A stretch of 64,000 nt of DNA from Kineococcus rubinsiae (lineage in GTDB: Bacteria > Actinomycetota > Actinomycetes > Actinomycetales > Kineococcaceae). The stretch covers positions 1 through 64,000 of the forward strand of contig NZ_VWPY01000017.1 in assembly GCF_011839805.1 (NCBI RefSeq), written 5' to 3'. The notes below the pieces were generated by a model, which was not told the DNA's origin, made no database searches, and worked only from the letters and a program-made list of their open reading frames with translations. The position numbers were made by a program, and so were the translations under genes. Each line of letters begins with the position of its first letter. Within the stretch, counting starts at the first letter, position 1. Positions 7,424 to 16,009 of the stretch are shown piece after piece.

Positions 7424-9682
7424 TCACACCGCGACGGCCACGTGGTGCTCGCCGGCGGCCAGCTCCTCCTCGTCCCGGCCGGGCAGCCGCAGGACGGCGG
7501 TCGTCCCCGCGGGCACGGTGACGTCGACGGCCAGCTCGCCGCCCTCGATCCGCCACGCGACGGCGAGGCGGCCGTGCGGGGTCTCCAGGGCCGCGCTCGC
7601 CCAGGTGAGCCCGCCGCCGGGCTGCGGCGCGACGAGCGCGCGGGAGTATCCGGGCGCCAGCGGGGACAGCCCCGTGATCGTCCGGTGCATCCAGTCCGCG
7701 ACGGCCCCGAGCGCGTAGTGGTTGAAGCTCGTCATCTGCCCGGGGTTGATCGAGCCGTCGGGCAGCATCGAGTCCCACCGCTCCCAGACCGTGGTGGCCC
7801 CCATCGTGACGGGGTACAGCCACGACGGGCACTCCTGCTCCAGCAGCAGCCGGTAGGCGGTGTCGAGGTGGCCGGTGCTGGACAGCGCCCCGGTGACGAA
7901 GGGGGTTCCCGCGAAACCCGTCGACACGCGGAAGCCGGCCTTCTCGGCGAGCTCCGCGAGGCGGTTCCCCGCCCAGGCGAGCTGCTCCCCGCCGAGCAGG
8001 CCGAACTCGATGGCCAGCGCGTAGACGGTCGCGCAGTCGCTGCGCACCAGGCCCTGCGCGTCGACGTAGTGCTCGCCGAACGCCTCGTGCACCCGCCGCG
8101 CCAGGGCGTCGAAGCGGGCCGCGTCCTCGTCGTGGCCGAGGATGCGCGCGGCGTCGGCCGTCGTGGACGCGGAGCGGAACAGGCACGCCGTCGCGACGAC
8201 GCCCTTGTCCGCCTTGGCGTCGGCCGGGCTGTCGGCCGGCGCGTCGGGGTCGAGCCAGTCGCCGAACTGGAAGCCGGTGTCCCACAGGCCCGTGGGCGAG
8301 AGCAGCGACTCGACGCGGTCGACGTGCGCCACCATCGCCGGGTAGTTCTCGGCGAGCAGCTCGTCGTCGCCGTAGGCCTGGTGCAGCGCCCACGGCACCC
8401 AGACGGCGGCGTCGGACCAGACGGCGGTGCTGTCGGGGTCCGGGAACTCCGGCGGGTGCTCCATGTACTTCAGGACGTCGGGGATGACGAAAGGCACCAT
8501 CCCGTCCGCCGCGCGCTGCTCGGCGTCGAGGTCGCGCAGCCAGTCGCGCAGGAAGTCCTTGGCGTCGTACAGGTAGGCCGCGGTGGGTGCGAACGCCGCG
8601 AGGTCACCGGTCCAGCCGAGGCGCTCGTCGCGCTGCGGGCAGTCCGTCGGGACGTCGAGGAAGTTCCCCTTGGTGCCCCAGACCACGTTGCGGTGCAGCT
8701 GGTTGACGAGCTCGTCGGAGCACTCGAACTCGCCGGTGCGGCGCAGCTGCGAGTGCACGACGACGGCCTCGAGGTCGCCGGCGCCGAGCTCCCCCGGCCA
8801 GCCCTCGACCTCGGCGTAGCGGAAGCCGTGGAAGGTGAACGTGGGCTCGAACACGTCCTCGCCGCCCGAGAGCACGAACCGGTCGGTGGCCTCGGCGCTG
8901 CGCAGCGGCCGCACGCCGAGCTCGCCGTGCTCCAGCACCTCGGCGTGGCGCAGCGTGATCGTCGTGCCGGCCTCGCCGCGCACCGTGAACCGCAGCCAGC
9001 CGACGAGGTTCTGCCCGAAGTCGACGAGGGTCTTCCCGGCGGGCGAGGTCCAGACCTCCTTCGCGGGCAGCACCTCCTGCCGGCGCACGGGCGGGCCGAC
9101 GTGCTCGGTCAGGACGGCCGGGTCGAACTCGAGCGCGCGCACGCCGCCCCAGCCCTCGTCCGAGGCGCCGACGGTGGCCCAGGCGGGGTCGTGGCGGCGG
9201 GCGTCGATCGACTGGCCGTCGTAGAGGTCGTTGGCCGTCACCGCCGAGGCGTGCGACGCCCAGTCGGTGTCGGTGACGACGACCTGCGTGGCGCCGTCGG
9301 CGAACTCCACCTCGAGCTGGGCGAACCCGCCGAGGTCGTCGCCGTAGAACCCGCCGCGGCCGGTCCAGCCGAGGCGCCCGCGCGACCAGCCGTTGCCGAG
9401 CGCGAGGCCGAGGACGTGCTCCCCGCCGCCCGCCAGGGCCGCGGTCACGTCGTGGCTGCGGTAGCGCAGCCGCCACTCGTAGCTGCTCCAGCCGGGGCTG
9501 AGGACGTCGTCGGAGACGGGACGACCGTCCAGGTGCGTCTCGACGACGCCGCGGGCCGTGACGTGCAGGACGGCGCGGCGCACCTCCCCGTGGCCCTCGT
9601 CGAGGGTGAAGCGGCGCCGCAGCAGCGGCGCACCGTCGTGGTCGGCGTCGGCGGCGATCATCGTGGCCTGCCAGGTCGGCAT
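7424..9682 (-). CDS. Alpha-L-rhamnosidase, GH78
   Basis: Hydrolyses terminal alpha-L-rhamnose from rhamnosides. It has 752 residues; N-terminal beta-sandwich domains come first, then the (alpha/alpha)6 catalytic barrel. The GH78 general-acid region DCPQRDERLGWTGD lies near residues 345-358. The second catalytic region, ERWDSMLPDGS, runs into NPGQMTSFNHYALG. No signal peptide is seen, so it acts on imported glycosides. The ATG is preceded by GGAGGA. It is a paralogue of the next gene upstream, sharing nearly identical catalytic blocks but clearly diverged elsewhere, which suggests different linkage preferences (inferred). Confidence 0.93.
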   Translation of the reverse strand: MPTWQATMIAADADHDGAPLLRRRFTLDEGHGEVRRAVLHVTARGVVETHLDGRPVSDDVLSPGWSSYEWRLRYRSHDVTAALAGGGEHVLGLALGNGWSRGRLGWTGRGGFYGDDLGGFAQLEVEFADGATQVVVTDTDWASHASAVTANDLYDGQSIDARRHDPAWATVGASDEGWGGVRALEFDPAVLTEHVGPPVRRQEVLPAKEVWTSPAGKTLVDFGQNLVGWLRFTVRGEAGTTITLRHAEVLEHGELGVRPLRSAEATDRFVLSGGEDVFEPTFTFHGFRYAEVEGWPGELGAGDLEAVVVHSQLRRTGEFECSDELVNQLHRNVVWGTKGNFLDVPTDCPQRDERLGWTGDLAAFAPTAAYLYDAKDFLRDWLRDLDAEQRAADGMVPFVIPDVLKYMEHPPEFPDPDSTAVWSDAAVWVPWALHQAYGDDELLAENYPAMVAHVDRVESLLSPTGLWDTGFQFGDWLDPDAPADSPADAKADKGVVATACLFRSASTTADAARILGHDEDAARFDALARRVHEAFGEHYVDAQGLVRSDCATVYALAIEFGLLGGEQLAWAGNRLAELAEKAGFRVSTGFAGTPFVTGALSSTGHLDTAYRLLLEQECPSWLYPVTMGATTVWERWDSMLPDGSINPGQMTSFNHYALGAVADWMHRTITGLSPLAPGYSRALVAPQPGGGLTWASAALETPHGRLAVAWRIEGGELAVDVTVPAGTTAVLRLPGRDEEELAAGEHHVAVAV

Positions 9683-9726
9683 GGGTCCTCCGTGCTCGGG
9701 GTGCGGATGGTGCGGGGTCGAACGGT

Positions 9727-9786
9727 TCAGGGGCTGGTCGGTCAGGGGCTGGTCGGTCAGGGGCTGGTCGGTCAGGGGTCGGGCGG
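9727..9786. repeat. 15-bp tandem repeat between the two rhamnosidase genes
   Basis: Three perfect copies of TCAGGGGCTGGTCGG lie at 9727-9771, followed by a degenerate fourth (9772-9786); the stop codon region of the upstream gene (from 9787) looks like a partial fifth. On the minus strand each unit begins in the frame of that stop and places another TGA every 15 nt, giving a row of in-frame backup stops. Confidence 0.85.
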
Positions 9787-12435
9787 TCAGGGGGTGGTCT
9801 CGAAGCGGTGCCGGCCCGCGCCGACCTCGCTGACCCCCCGGCCGGGGAGGTCCACGACGGCGCGCACGCCGAGCGGCACGTCGACGTCGACGACGAGGCG
9901 CTCCCCCGTGCGCCGCCAGCCGACGGCCGCGGTGCCGTAGGGCGTCTCGTGCCGCGCCGACGCCGACGCCAGGCCCGCGCCGGGGCGCGGGCGGACCAGG
10001 AGCGTGCGGTAGCCGGGGGCCGCGGGGGCGAGCCCGGCGACGGTGCGGTGCATCCAGTCGGCGACCGAGCCGAGCGCGTAGTGGTTGAAGCTCGTCATCT
10101 GCCCCGGGTTCACGCTGCCGTCGGGCAGCATCGAGTCCCACCGCTCCCACGTCGTCGTGGCGCCCATCTCGACCTGGTAGAGCCAGGACGGGCACCCGGT
10201 CTCGGTGAGCAGGGCGTGCGCCGTCTCGTCGTGGCCGGTCAGCGTGAGCGCGTCGGCCACGAGGTTCACACCGGCGAACCCCGTGCCCACCCGGTGCCCC
10301 TCCTCGGCGACGAGGTCGGCGAGGCGCTTGCCCGCGGCCTCGCGGTCGTCGGCGGGCAGCAGGTCGAACACCAGCGCGAGCGCGCAGGCGGTCTGGGCGT
10401 CGCTGCTCAGGCGACCGCCGGGGCGCAGGTGCGCGGCCGCGAACGCGGCCCGGACCTCCTGCGCCAGCGCGCCGTAGCGCGCGGCGTCGGCCGCCTCGCC
10501 GAGCACGTCCGCGATGACCGCGAGGGTGCGCGCGGAGTGGGCGAAGTACGCCGTCGCCACGAGGTAGCGGTCGGTGCGGGCGGCGGCCGGGTCGTCCGGG
10601 GGCGCGGCCGGGTCGAGCCAGTCGCCGAGCTGCAACCCGGTGTCCCACAGCCGCCCCGGCCCCGCGAGGCGCTCGACGAGGTCCACCCAGCGGCGGGCGC
10701 TGTCGTACTGCCGGCGCAGGACCCCGGTGTCGCCGTAGCGCTCGTGCAGGACCGCGGGCAGCAGGACGGCGACGTCGCCCCACACGGCCCCGGGCTGCGG
10801 GGGTTCCCAGAAGCCGGCCGGCACGCGCGGGACGTACCAGGGCACGGTGCCGTCGGGCAGCTGCTCGGCGGCGACGTCGGCGAGCCAGCTCGCCAGGAAC
10901 CCCTGGCAGTCGTAGAGGAACGCGGCCGTCGGGCCGAACACCTGGATGTCGCCGGTCCAGCCCAGCCGCTCGTCGCGCTGCGGGCAGTCGGTGGGCAGGT
11001 CGACGAAGTTCGAGCGCAGGCTCCAGACGACGTTCTCGTGCAACCGCTCCAGCCGCGCGTCCGAGCACGCGAACCACCCCGTGCGCCGCAGGTCGGAGTG
11101 CAGCACGCGCGCGACGACGTCGCCCTCGGAGAGGCTCCCGGGCCAGCCGGTGACCTCGGCGTAGCGGAACCCGTGGACGGTGAACCGGGGTTCCCAGACC
11201 TCCCCCGCGGGGTCGCCGGACAGGACGTAGGTGTCGGTGGCGGCGGCGGAGCGCAGGGGGCGCGTGCACAGCTCGCCGTCCTGCAGCACCTCGGCGTGGC
11301 GCAGCCGCACCCGGTCGCCGGCGCGGCCGCGCACGCGGATCCGCAGCCGCCCCGTGAGGTTCTGCCCGAAGTCGAGGACGGTCGCCCCCGCGGGGCTGGT
11401 GAGCACGGCGACGGGCAGGAGCTCCCGCGTGCAGCGCACGGGTGGGCCGTCCGCCGCGACCAGGGTGGCCGGGTCGCGCTCGTAGGGGCGCACCCCCGCC
11501 CAGGCGGTGTCGTCGAAGCCGGGGGTCGAGAACCCCGGCACGGCCAGCCGCGCGTCGAAGTCCTCGCCGTCGTAGAGGTTGCTCGCCAGCAGCGGGCCGT
11601 GGGCGGCCCGCCAGCCCACCCCGTCGGCGTCGGGACCCGTCGCGACGACGACGCGACGACCGTCGGCGAGGTCGACCTCGAGCTGGGCCAGGAGCGCGGT
11701 CCGCTCGCCGTAGAGGTTGCGGACCCCGCCGCGGATGCCGAAGCGGCCGCGGTACCAGCCGTCCGCGAGCCACGCCCCCAGGGCGTTGGGCCCCTCGTGC
11801 AGCAGCGCGGTCACGTCGTGGGTGCGGTGGCGCAGCCGGGTGCCGTAGCTGGTCCACCCCGGGGCGAGCTCTTCCTCGCCCACGCGCCGGCCGTTCAGCT
11901 CCACCTCGGCGAGGCCGTGGGCGCTGAGGTGCAGGCGGGCGCGGAGCACCGGCGCGGGCAGGTCGAACCCACGGCGCAGCAGGGCCGGCCGGTGGTCGCT
12001 GGGCTCGGTGTCGACGTCCTCGTCCCAGTCGGGCCCGACGGGCACGGCGACCCAGTCGGCAGCCTCCAGCAGCCCGGTCTCGAGCTCCAGCGGGACGCTG
12101 AACGCGGTCGGCTCGGCCGCGTCCGCGCTCCAGGCCCGCACCTCCACCCGCACCCGCTGCCGCGAGCCGAGGGCCGCCGCGGGCCAGGGCACGAGGACGC
12201 TCTCCGCCGAGGCGAGCCGCCCGCTCGTCCAGGGCTCGCCCCCGCTCCCCGAGGCAGCGGCGGCCGGCACGGGCGTGACGCGCACCTCGTAGGCCTCCTG
12301 GCCCCAGTCCAGGCCGCCGTCCGCGGTGGCGCGCGCGGTCCAGGACAGGCGTGGCCGCGGGGAACCCAGCCCGAGCGGGGGCTGGCCGTGCTCGGCGCGC
12401 AGGTCGGTGAGGACGACGTCGGAGCGGGAGGGCAT
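9787..12435 (-). CDS. Alpha-L-rhamnosidase, GH78
   Basis: An 882-residue GH78 enzyme, longer at the N-terminus than its neighbour. That region (LRAEHGQPPLGLGSPRPRLSW) is the usual opening domain of GH78 proteins and is missing from the 7.4-9.7 kb paralogue. Catalytic signatures are DCPQRDERLGWTGD and ERWDSMLPDGSVNPGQM. There is no signal peptide, so it is cytoplasmic. It sits just downstream of the permease genes, in the same operon. Two paralogues suggest successive trimming of rhamnose-containing oligosaccharides or flavonoid/saponin glycosides; the natural substrate is inferred, not seen. Confidence 0.93.
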   Translation of the reverse strand: MPSRSDVVLTDLRAEHGQPPLGLGSPRPRLSWTARATADGGLDWGQEAYEVRVTPVPAAAASGSGGEPWTSGRLASAESVLVPWPAAALGSRQRVRVEVRAWSADAAEPTAFSVPLELETGLLEAADWVAVPVGPDWDEDVDTEPSDHRPALLRRGFDLPAPVLRARLHLSAHGLAEVELNGRRVGEEELAPGWTSYGTRLRHRTHDVTALLHEGPNALGAWLADGWYRGRFGIRGGVRNLYGERTALLAQLEVDLADGRRVVVATGPDADGVGWRAAHGPLLASNLYDGEDFDARLAVPGFSTPGFDDTAWAGVRPYERDPATLVAADGPPVRCTRELLPVAVLTSPAGATVLDFGQNLTGRLRIRVRGRAGDRVRLRHAEVLQDGELCTRPLRSAAATDTYVLSGDPAGEVWEPRFTVHGFRYAEVTGWPGSLSEGDVVARVLHSDLRRTGWFACSDARLERLHENVVWSLRSNFVDLPTDCPQRDERLGWTGDIQVFGPTAAFLYDCQGFLASWLADVAAEQLPDGTVPWYVPRVPAGFWEPPQPGAVWGDVAVLLPAVLHERYGDTGVLRRQYDSARRWVDLVERLAGPGRLWDTGLQLGDWLDPAAPPDDPAAARTDRYLVATAYFAHSARTLAVIADVLGEAADAARYGALAQEVRAAFAAAHLRPGGRLSSDAQTACALALVFDLLPADDREAAGKRLADLVAEEGHRVGTGFAGVNLVADALTLTGHDETAHALLTETGCPSWLYQVEMGATTTWERWDSMLPDGSVNPGQMTSFNHYALGSVADWMHRTVAGLAPAAPGYRTLLVRPRPGAGLASASARHETPYGTAAVGWRRTGERLVVDVDVPLGVRAVVDLPGRGVSEVGAGRHRFETTP

Positions 12436-12475
12436 GGGGTTCCGTTCGCGAGGTGCGGGAGGGGGACGGAGGCCG

Positions 12476-13402
12476 TCAGCCCTTGACGGCGCCGGAGGTC
12501 AGGCCGGCGACGATCTGGCGGTTGAAGAACAGGTACAGCAGGAGCATCGGGATCGTGATGAGCAGGATGTCGGTGAACAGGAGGTTGTAGGAGGAGAGGT
12601 TCTGGCTCTGGAAGTTGAAGAGCGTCAGCTGCACCGTGGCCCCGGCGTCGCCGGGAAGGAAGTACAGCGGGTTCTGGAAGTCGTTGAACACCGCGACCGA
12701 CTGGACGAGGATCACCGTCACCATGACGGGTCGCAGCAGCGGCAGGACGACCCGGAAGAACAGCCGCAGCGGGCCGGCCCCGTCGAGGACGGCCGCCTCG
12801 TCGAGCTCCTTGGGGATCGTCGAGATGAAGGCCCGGAACAGCAGGATGGTGAAGGAGAGGCCGAAGGCGATCTCCACGAGGATCAGCCCCGGCATCGTGG
12901 CGAACAGCCCGAAGCGCTGCAGCACCCAGATGGTCGGCACGATGGCCGGCGGCATGATGAGCCCCGTCAGCACGAGGAAGTTGATGAGCCCTGTCCACCG
13001 GGAGACGCGCCGCTGCAGGACGAAGGCGACCATCGACCCGAGCACGACGAGCGCCGTGACGCTGACCAGCGTCAGGACGACCGAGTTGATGAAGGCGATG
13101 ACGAGGATGTAGTCCCGCGTCTGCAGCACCTGCACCACGTTGTCCCACAGCTGGAAGTTCCGCGGCCAGGCGAACCGGAACTCCGAGGCCTGGGTCGCGT
13201 CCATGGCCGCCGTGAGCAGGATGAAGGCGAACGGCACGAGGAACACGACCACGCTGACGACGATCGCCAGGGACCCCACGCCGTAGCGGTAGAGCGCGCT
13301 GCGCGCCCCGCCGACGCGCCCCGCGGGAGGCACGGTGGTGGGCACGGGCGCCGGGCCGGTCCCGGCGACGGAGGGGGTGGGCGGGGTGACCGTGGAGCTC
13401 AC
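12476..13402 (-). CDS. Sugar ABC transporter permease, MalG type
   Basis: An inner-membrane permease of 308 residues with six predicted membrane segments after a Pro-rich N-terminus. The EAA loop that docks to the ATPase is visible as DEAAVLDGAGPLRLFFRVVLP. Its GTG start overlaps the stop of the MalF-type permease by 4 nt, so the pair is translationally coupled and forms a heterodimeric channel. No ATP-binding subunit is encoded in the cluster; such CUT1 systems often share an MsiK-like ATPase encoded elsewhere. Confidence 0.9.
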   Translation of the reverse strand: MSSTVTPPTPSVAGTGPAPVPTTVPPAGRVGGARSALYRYGVGSLAIVVSVVVFLVPFAFILLTAAMDATQASEFRFAWPRNFQLWDNVVQVLQTRDYILVIAFINSVVLTLVSVTALVVLGSMVAFVLQRRVSRWTGLINFLVLTGLIMPPAIVPTIWVLQRFGLFATMPGLILVEIAFGLSFTILLFRAFISTIPKELDEAAVLDGAGPLRLFFRVVLPLLRPVMVTVILVQSVAVFNDFQNPLYFLPGDAGATVQLTLFNFQSQNLSSYNLLFTDILLITIPMLLLYLFFNRQIVAGLTSGAVKG

Positions 13403-14304
13403 AGCTCGACCTCCTTGCGCGCCAGGAGGCGCGTCAGCGGCAGCACGATGGCGATGACGGCGATGAAGAGGATCACGTTGCCCGCGGTCGAGAGCCCGTA
13501 GAACCCGGCCTGGTACTGCTTGTAGATGACGGAGGCGATGACGTCGGAGGTGAACCCCGGTCCGCCGCGGGTCATGCTCCAGATGAGGTCGAAGGAGCGC
13601 AGCCCGCCGATGAGGGACAGCGTCACCACCGTGGACGTGGCCGGCCAGGACAGCGGGAAGATGACGTTGCGGAACAGCGTCCACGAGCCGGCGCCGTCGA
13701 CGCGGGCGGCCTCGTAGTACTCCTTGGGGATGGAGACGATCCCGGCCATGTAGATGAGGGTCGCCAGGCCGACGCCCTTCCAGACGTCGACGAGCGCCAC
13801 CGAGAGCAGGGCGATCGAGGGGTCGACCAGCCAGCCCGGCCCGTCGATGCCGATGAACCCCAGGGCCGCGTTGATGGCGCCCTTGCTCGGGTTCATCAGC
13901 ACCTGGAAGGTGATGCCGACCCCGACCGTGGAGACGAGGACGGGGAAGAACACGACCGCGCGCAGGTAGCCGCGGCCCAGGATCTGGCTGGTCAGGAGCA
14001 TGCCGAGCGCCAGCCCGAGCACGACCTTGGCGCCCGACGTCAGCGCCGCGTAGATGAAGGTGTTGACGAAGCCCTTCGTCAGCGCCGGCTCCCGGAAGAA
14101 CTGCACGAAGTTGTCGAAGCCGATGAACTCGGAGGAGAAGATGGTCCACCGGGTGAGCGCGAAGTAGAACGACGCGACCGTGGGGACCAGGAAGAGCACG
14201 CCGTAGATGACGGCCGCGGGCAGGTAGAACCAGCCCGGGTAGGGGCTCCGGCCGCGCCGCCGGCGGGCGGGCGCGGGTGGGGCCGCGCGCAGTGTCGTCG
14301 CCAT
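13399..14304 (-). CDS. Sugar ABC transporter permease, MalF type
   Basis: A CUT1-family permease of 301 residues with six membrane segments; the N-terminus carries an Arg-rich cytoplasmic stretch before the first helix. The EAA motif appears as EYYEAARVDGAGSWTLFRNVIFP. It lies between the substrate-binding lipoprotein gene and its MalG-type partner, and works with both to import a rhamnoside or rhamnose-containing oligosaccharide (inferred from context). Confidence 0.9.
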   Translation of the reverse strand: MATTLRAAPPAPARRRRGRSPYPGWFYLPAAVIYGVLFLVPTVASFYFALTRWTIFSSEFIGFDNFVQFFREPALTKGFVNTFIYAALTSGAKVVLGLALGMLLTSQILGRGYLRAVVFFPVLVSTVGVGITFQVLMNPSKGAINAALGFIGIDGPGWLVDPSIALLSVALVDVWKGVGLATLIYMAGIVSIPKEYYEAARVDGAGSWTLFRNVIFPLSWPATSTVVTLSLIGGLRSFDLIWSMTRGGPGFTSDVIASVIYKQYQAGFYGLSTAGNVILFIAVIAIVLPLTRLLARKEVEL

Positions 14305-14332
14305 GCTCAGACCTCTTCCTCTCCTCGGCCCG

Positions 14333-14356
14333 CCCCCGGCCCGGAGGGGCCGGGGG
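14333..14356 (-). terminator. Hairpin between the binding-protein and permease genes
   Basis: CCCCCGGCCC and GGGCCGGGGG form a perfect 10-bp stem with a GGAG loop, directly after the solute-binding protein gene. Such intercistronic hairpins commonly lower expression of the permeases relative to the binding protein by partial termination or by protecting the mRNA 3' end. Confidence 0.55.
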
Positions 14357-14383
14357 TCCTCGTGGTGCTCAGGGCGTACCGCT

Positions 14384-15718
14384 TCACCAGCCTTCGAGCC
14401 CCAGCTGCTGCGCCTGCTTCTCCACGTCCTGGTCGTAGAGCGCCGCCCCGTCGGCGGCCGGGCGGATGCCGGAGCCGATCTCGACGGTGATCTGCTCGAG
14501 GTTCGGGCCCTTCACCGGGGAGAGGAACTCCAGGGCCGGGGACTGCGCGTCGGCGTCGAAGTAGGCCTGCACGTCCTTGGTCACCTGGGGCACGTCGGCG
14601 GGCAGCTCGCAGCCGTCCACGAGGTAGGGGCCGGTGGGGGCGGAGGCCGAGGTGAGGGCGTCGCAGCCCGCCGGGCTGGCGATGAACCCCAGCAGCTTCT
14701 TGGCCGCGTCGAGCTTGGCGCCCGTGGTCGTCTTGGGCACGTAGACCGCGTTGGGGTACCAGGCGGTGAGGCCGTTGGTGGCGGCGTCGTCGCCGGGGAG
14801 GGCGAAGAAGCCGATGTCGCCCAGCTTGTCGGGGGCGATCGACTGCAGCGTGCTGACGTTGGCGCTGAGGATGGGGTACATGGCGCCGGTGCCGTCGGCC
14901 AGCTGGCGCATGCCGTCCTCGAGCTTGATGGAGGCGAAGTCCGCGTTCTCGTAGCCGGCGTCGTGCACGTCCTGCAGGTGCTGGAAGCCCTTGACGGCGT
15001 TCGGGTCCCCCGCGTACTTCGCCTTGTTGGCGGTGTAGTTCTCCGCCCACTGCGGGTCGGCGGCCGCGACGTTGTGGAAGTCGCCGAGCACGAACAGCTG
15101 CGACGTCCAGGTGTCCTGGTAGGTCTGGATGACCGGGGCGATCCCCGCGGCCTTGATCGTCGCGGAGGCCGCCATGAAGTCGGCCCAGGTCTTCGGCACC
15201 TGCAGCCCGAGCTTGTCGAAGACCGCGCGGTTGTACATGACGCCGCCGCCGAAGGCCGTCCCGTAGGGGACGCCGTAGACGTCCTTGCCGACCGAGACCT
15301 GCGGGGTGAAGGCCTCCTGGACGGCACCCACGGACGCGTCCCCGGTCAGCGGGGCGAGGTTGTTGGCCGGGGCGATCTGCTGGAACAGGGACCCGGAGTT
15401 GTAGTCGAAGACGTCGGGCATCGTCCCGGTCTGCAGCCGGGTCTTCACGAGGTTGTCGCCGTCGGCGCCGGCGGGGCGGGCGTCGAGCTTGACCGTGATG
15501 TCGGGGTTGGCGTCCTCGAAGGCCGCGACGACGGCCTTCGCGGTGGCCTGGGCCGCCTCGTCGGTGCCGGTCAGCCACGTGATGGTGGTGCCGCCGGCGC
15601 TGTTGCCGGCGTCGGAGGACCCCAGGCTGCCCGCGCTGCAGGCCGTCAGCGCCAGCGGCGCGAGGGCGAGGACGGCGAGGCCCTTGAGGGTCCACGAACG
15701 GGTGGGTCGGAGTGCCAC
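14384..15718 (-). CDS. Extracellular solute-binding lipoprotein, sugar ABC transporter
   Basis: A 444-residue lipoprotein that captures the sugar outside the membrane. The signal peptide ends in the lipobox LTAC near residue 26. Two alpha/beta lobes of the family-1 solute-binding type follow. The GTG at 15716-15718 is chosen because GAGGAG stands 7-8 nt upstream; an in-frame ATG further upstream would overlap the promoter. It is the first gene of the leftward operon and lies about 90 nt downstream of a well-placed promoter and LacI operator. Confidence 0.92.
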   Translation of the reverse strand: MALRPTRSWTLKGLAVLALAPLALTACSAGSLGSSDAGNSAGGTTITWLTGTDEAAQATAKAVVAAFEDANPDITVKLDARPAGADGDNLVKTRLQTGTMPDVFDYNSGSLFQQIAPANNLAPLTGDASVGAVQEAFTPQVSVGKDVYGVPYGTAFGGGVMYNRAVFDKLGLQVPKTWADFMAASATIKAAGIAPVIQTYQDTWTSQLFVLGDFHNVAAADPQWAENYTANKAKYAGDPNAVKGFQHLQDVHDAGYENADFASIKLEDGMRQLADGTGAMYPILSANVSTLQSIAPDKLGDIGFFALPGDDAATNGLTAWYPNAVYVPKTTTGAKLDAAKKLLGFIASPAGCDALTSASAPTGPYLVDGCELPADVPQVTKDVQAYFDADAQSPALEFLSPVKGPNLEQITVEIGSGIRPAADGAALYDQDVEKQAQQLGLEGW

Positions 15719-15790
15719 GGGGAGTCTCCTCGTCGAGACGGCCGCCCGGCCGGTGCGGCGGGGCGGTGTGCTGGTGTGGCGCCGAGGTGG

Positions 15791-15802
15791 TGACACGTTT
15801 CA
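15791..15802. promoter_or_regulatory. LacI-type operator O1
   Basis: TGACACGTTTCA is a near-palindrome with the central CG typical of LacI-family operators. It lies 17-28 nt downstream of the leftward -10 box, just past the predicted transcription start, where a bound repressor would block elongation. Its exact reverse complement occurs at 15949-15960. Confidence 0.75.
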
Positions 15803-15818
15803 ATCGGCGATGGCTAGG

Positions 15819-15847
15819 ACGGTAGGAGCGAGTCCCGGACCCGTCAA
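15819..15847 (-). promoter_or_regulatory. Promoter of the leftward rhamnoside operon
   Basis: On the minus strand, TTGACG (15842-15847) and TACCGT (15819-15824) are separated by exactly 17 bp. Transcription would start near 15812 and run into operator O1. Confidence 0.65.
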
Positions 15848-15894
15848 GCGCCTCCACCGAACCGTGACCTTGCTCCCCCGCGCGGTCGTGGTAT

Positions 15895-15908
15895 GGAAGG
15901 CGCTTTCC
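15895..15908. promoter_or_regulatory. Additional LacI-type palindrome
   Basis: GGAAGGCGCTTTCC is a 14-bp palindrome with one mismatched pair and a central CG. It lies midway between the divergent promoters and differs in sequence from O1/O2, so a second LacI-family regulator may bind here. Confidence 0.4.
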
Positions 15909-15945
15909 GACTCCGAGGGTCGTGGGAGGCGGCTCGCGGGACCGG

Positions 15946-15975
15946 TTGTGAAACGTGTCAACCTGTCGCTACCGT
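15946..15975 (+). promoter_or_regulatory. Promoter of the rightward rhamnose operon with operator O2
   Basis: TTGTGA (15946-15951) and TACCGT (15970-15975), spaced 18 bp, form a plausible promoter. Operator O2, TGAAACGTGTCA (15949-15960), overlaps the -35 box and spacer. O2 is the exact reverse complement of O1, so both directions should respond to one repressor. Confidence 0.65.
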
Positions 15976-16009
15976 GAGCGCAGCGTCCCCCCGACGGAGT
16001 GAGGTCCAG

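Noticed and set aside
9727-9786. Short direct repeats as a CRISPR array
   Set aside because: Repeat is 15 bp with no spacers between copies and no cas genes in the window.
7424-11857. A single 1477-codon open frame spanning both rhamnosidase genes
   Set aside because: Only the 3' half (7424-9682) encodes GH78; the rest is an antisense-like shadow of the other rhamnosidase frame. The real start has a ribosome binding site.
9808-12486. An 892-codon plus-strand open frame opposite the rhamnosidase
   Set aside because: Low-complexity shadow frame caused by high G+C. No recognisable domain and no start signal.
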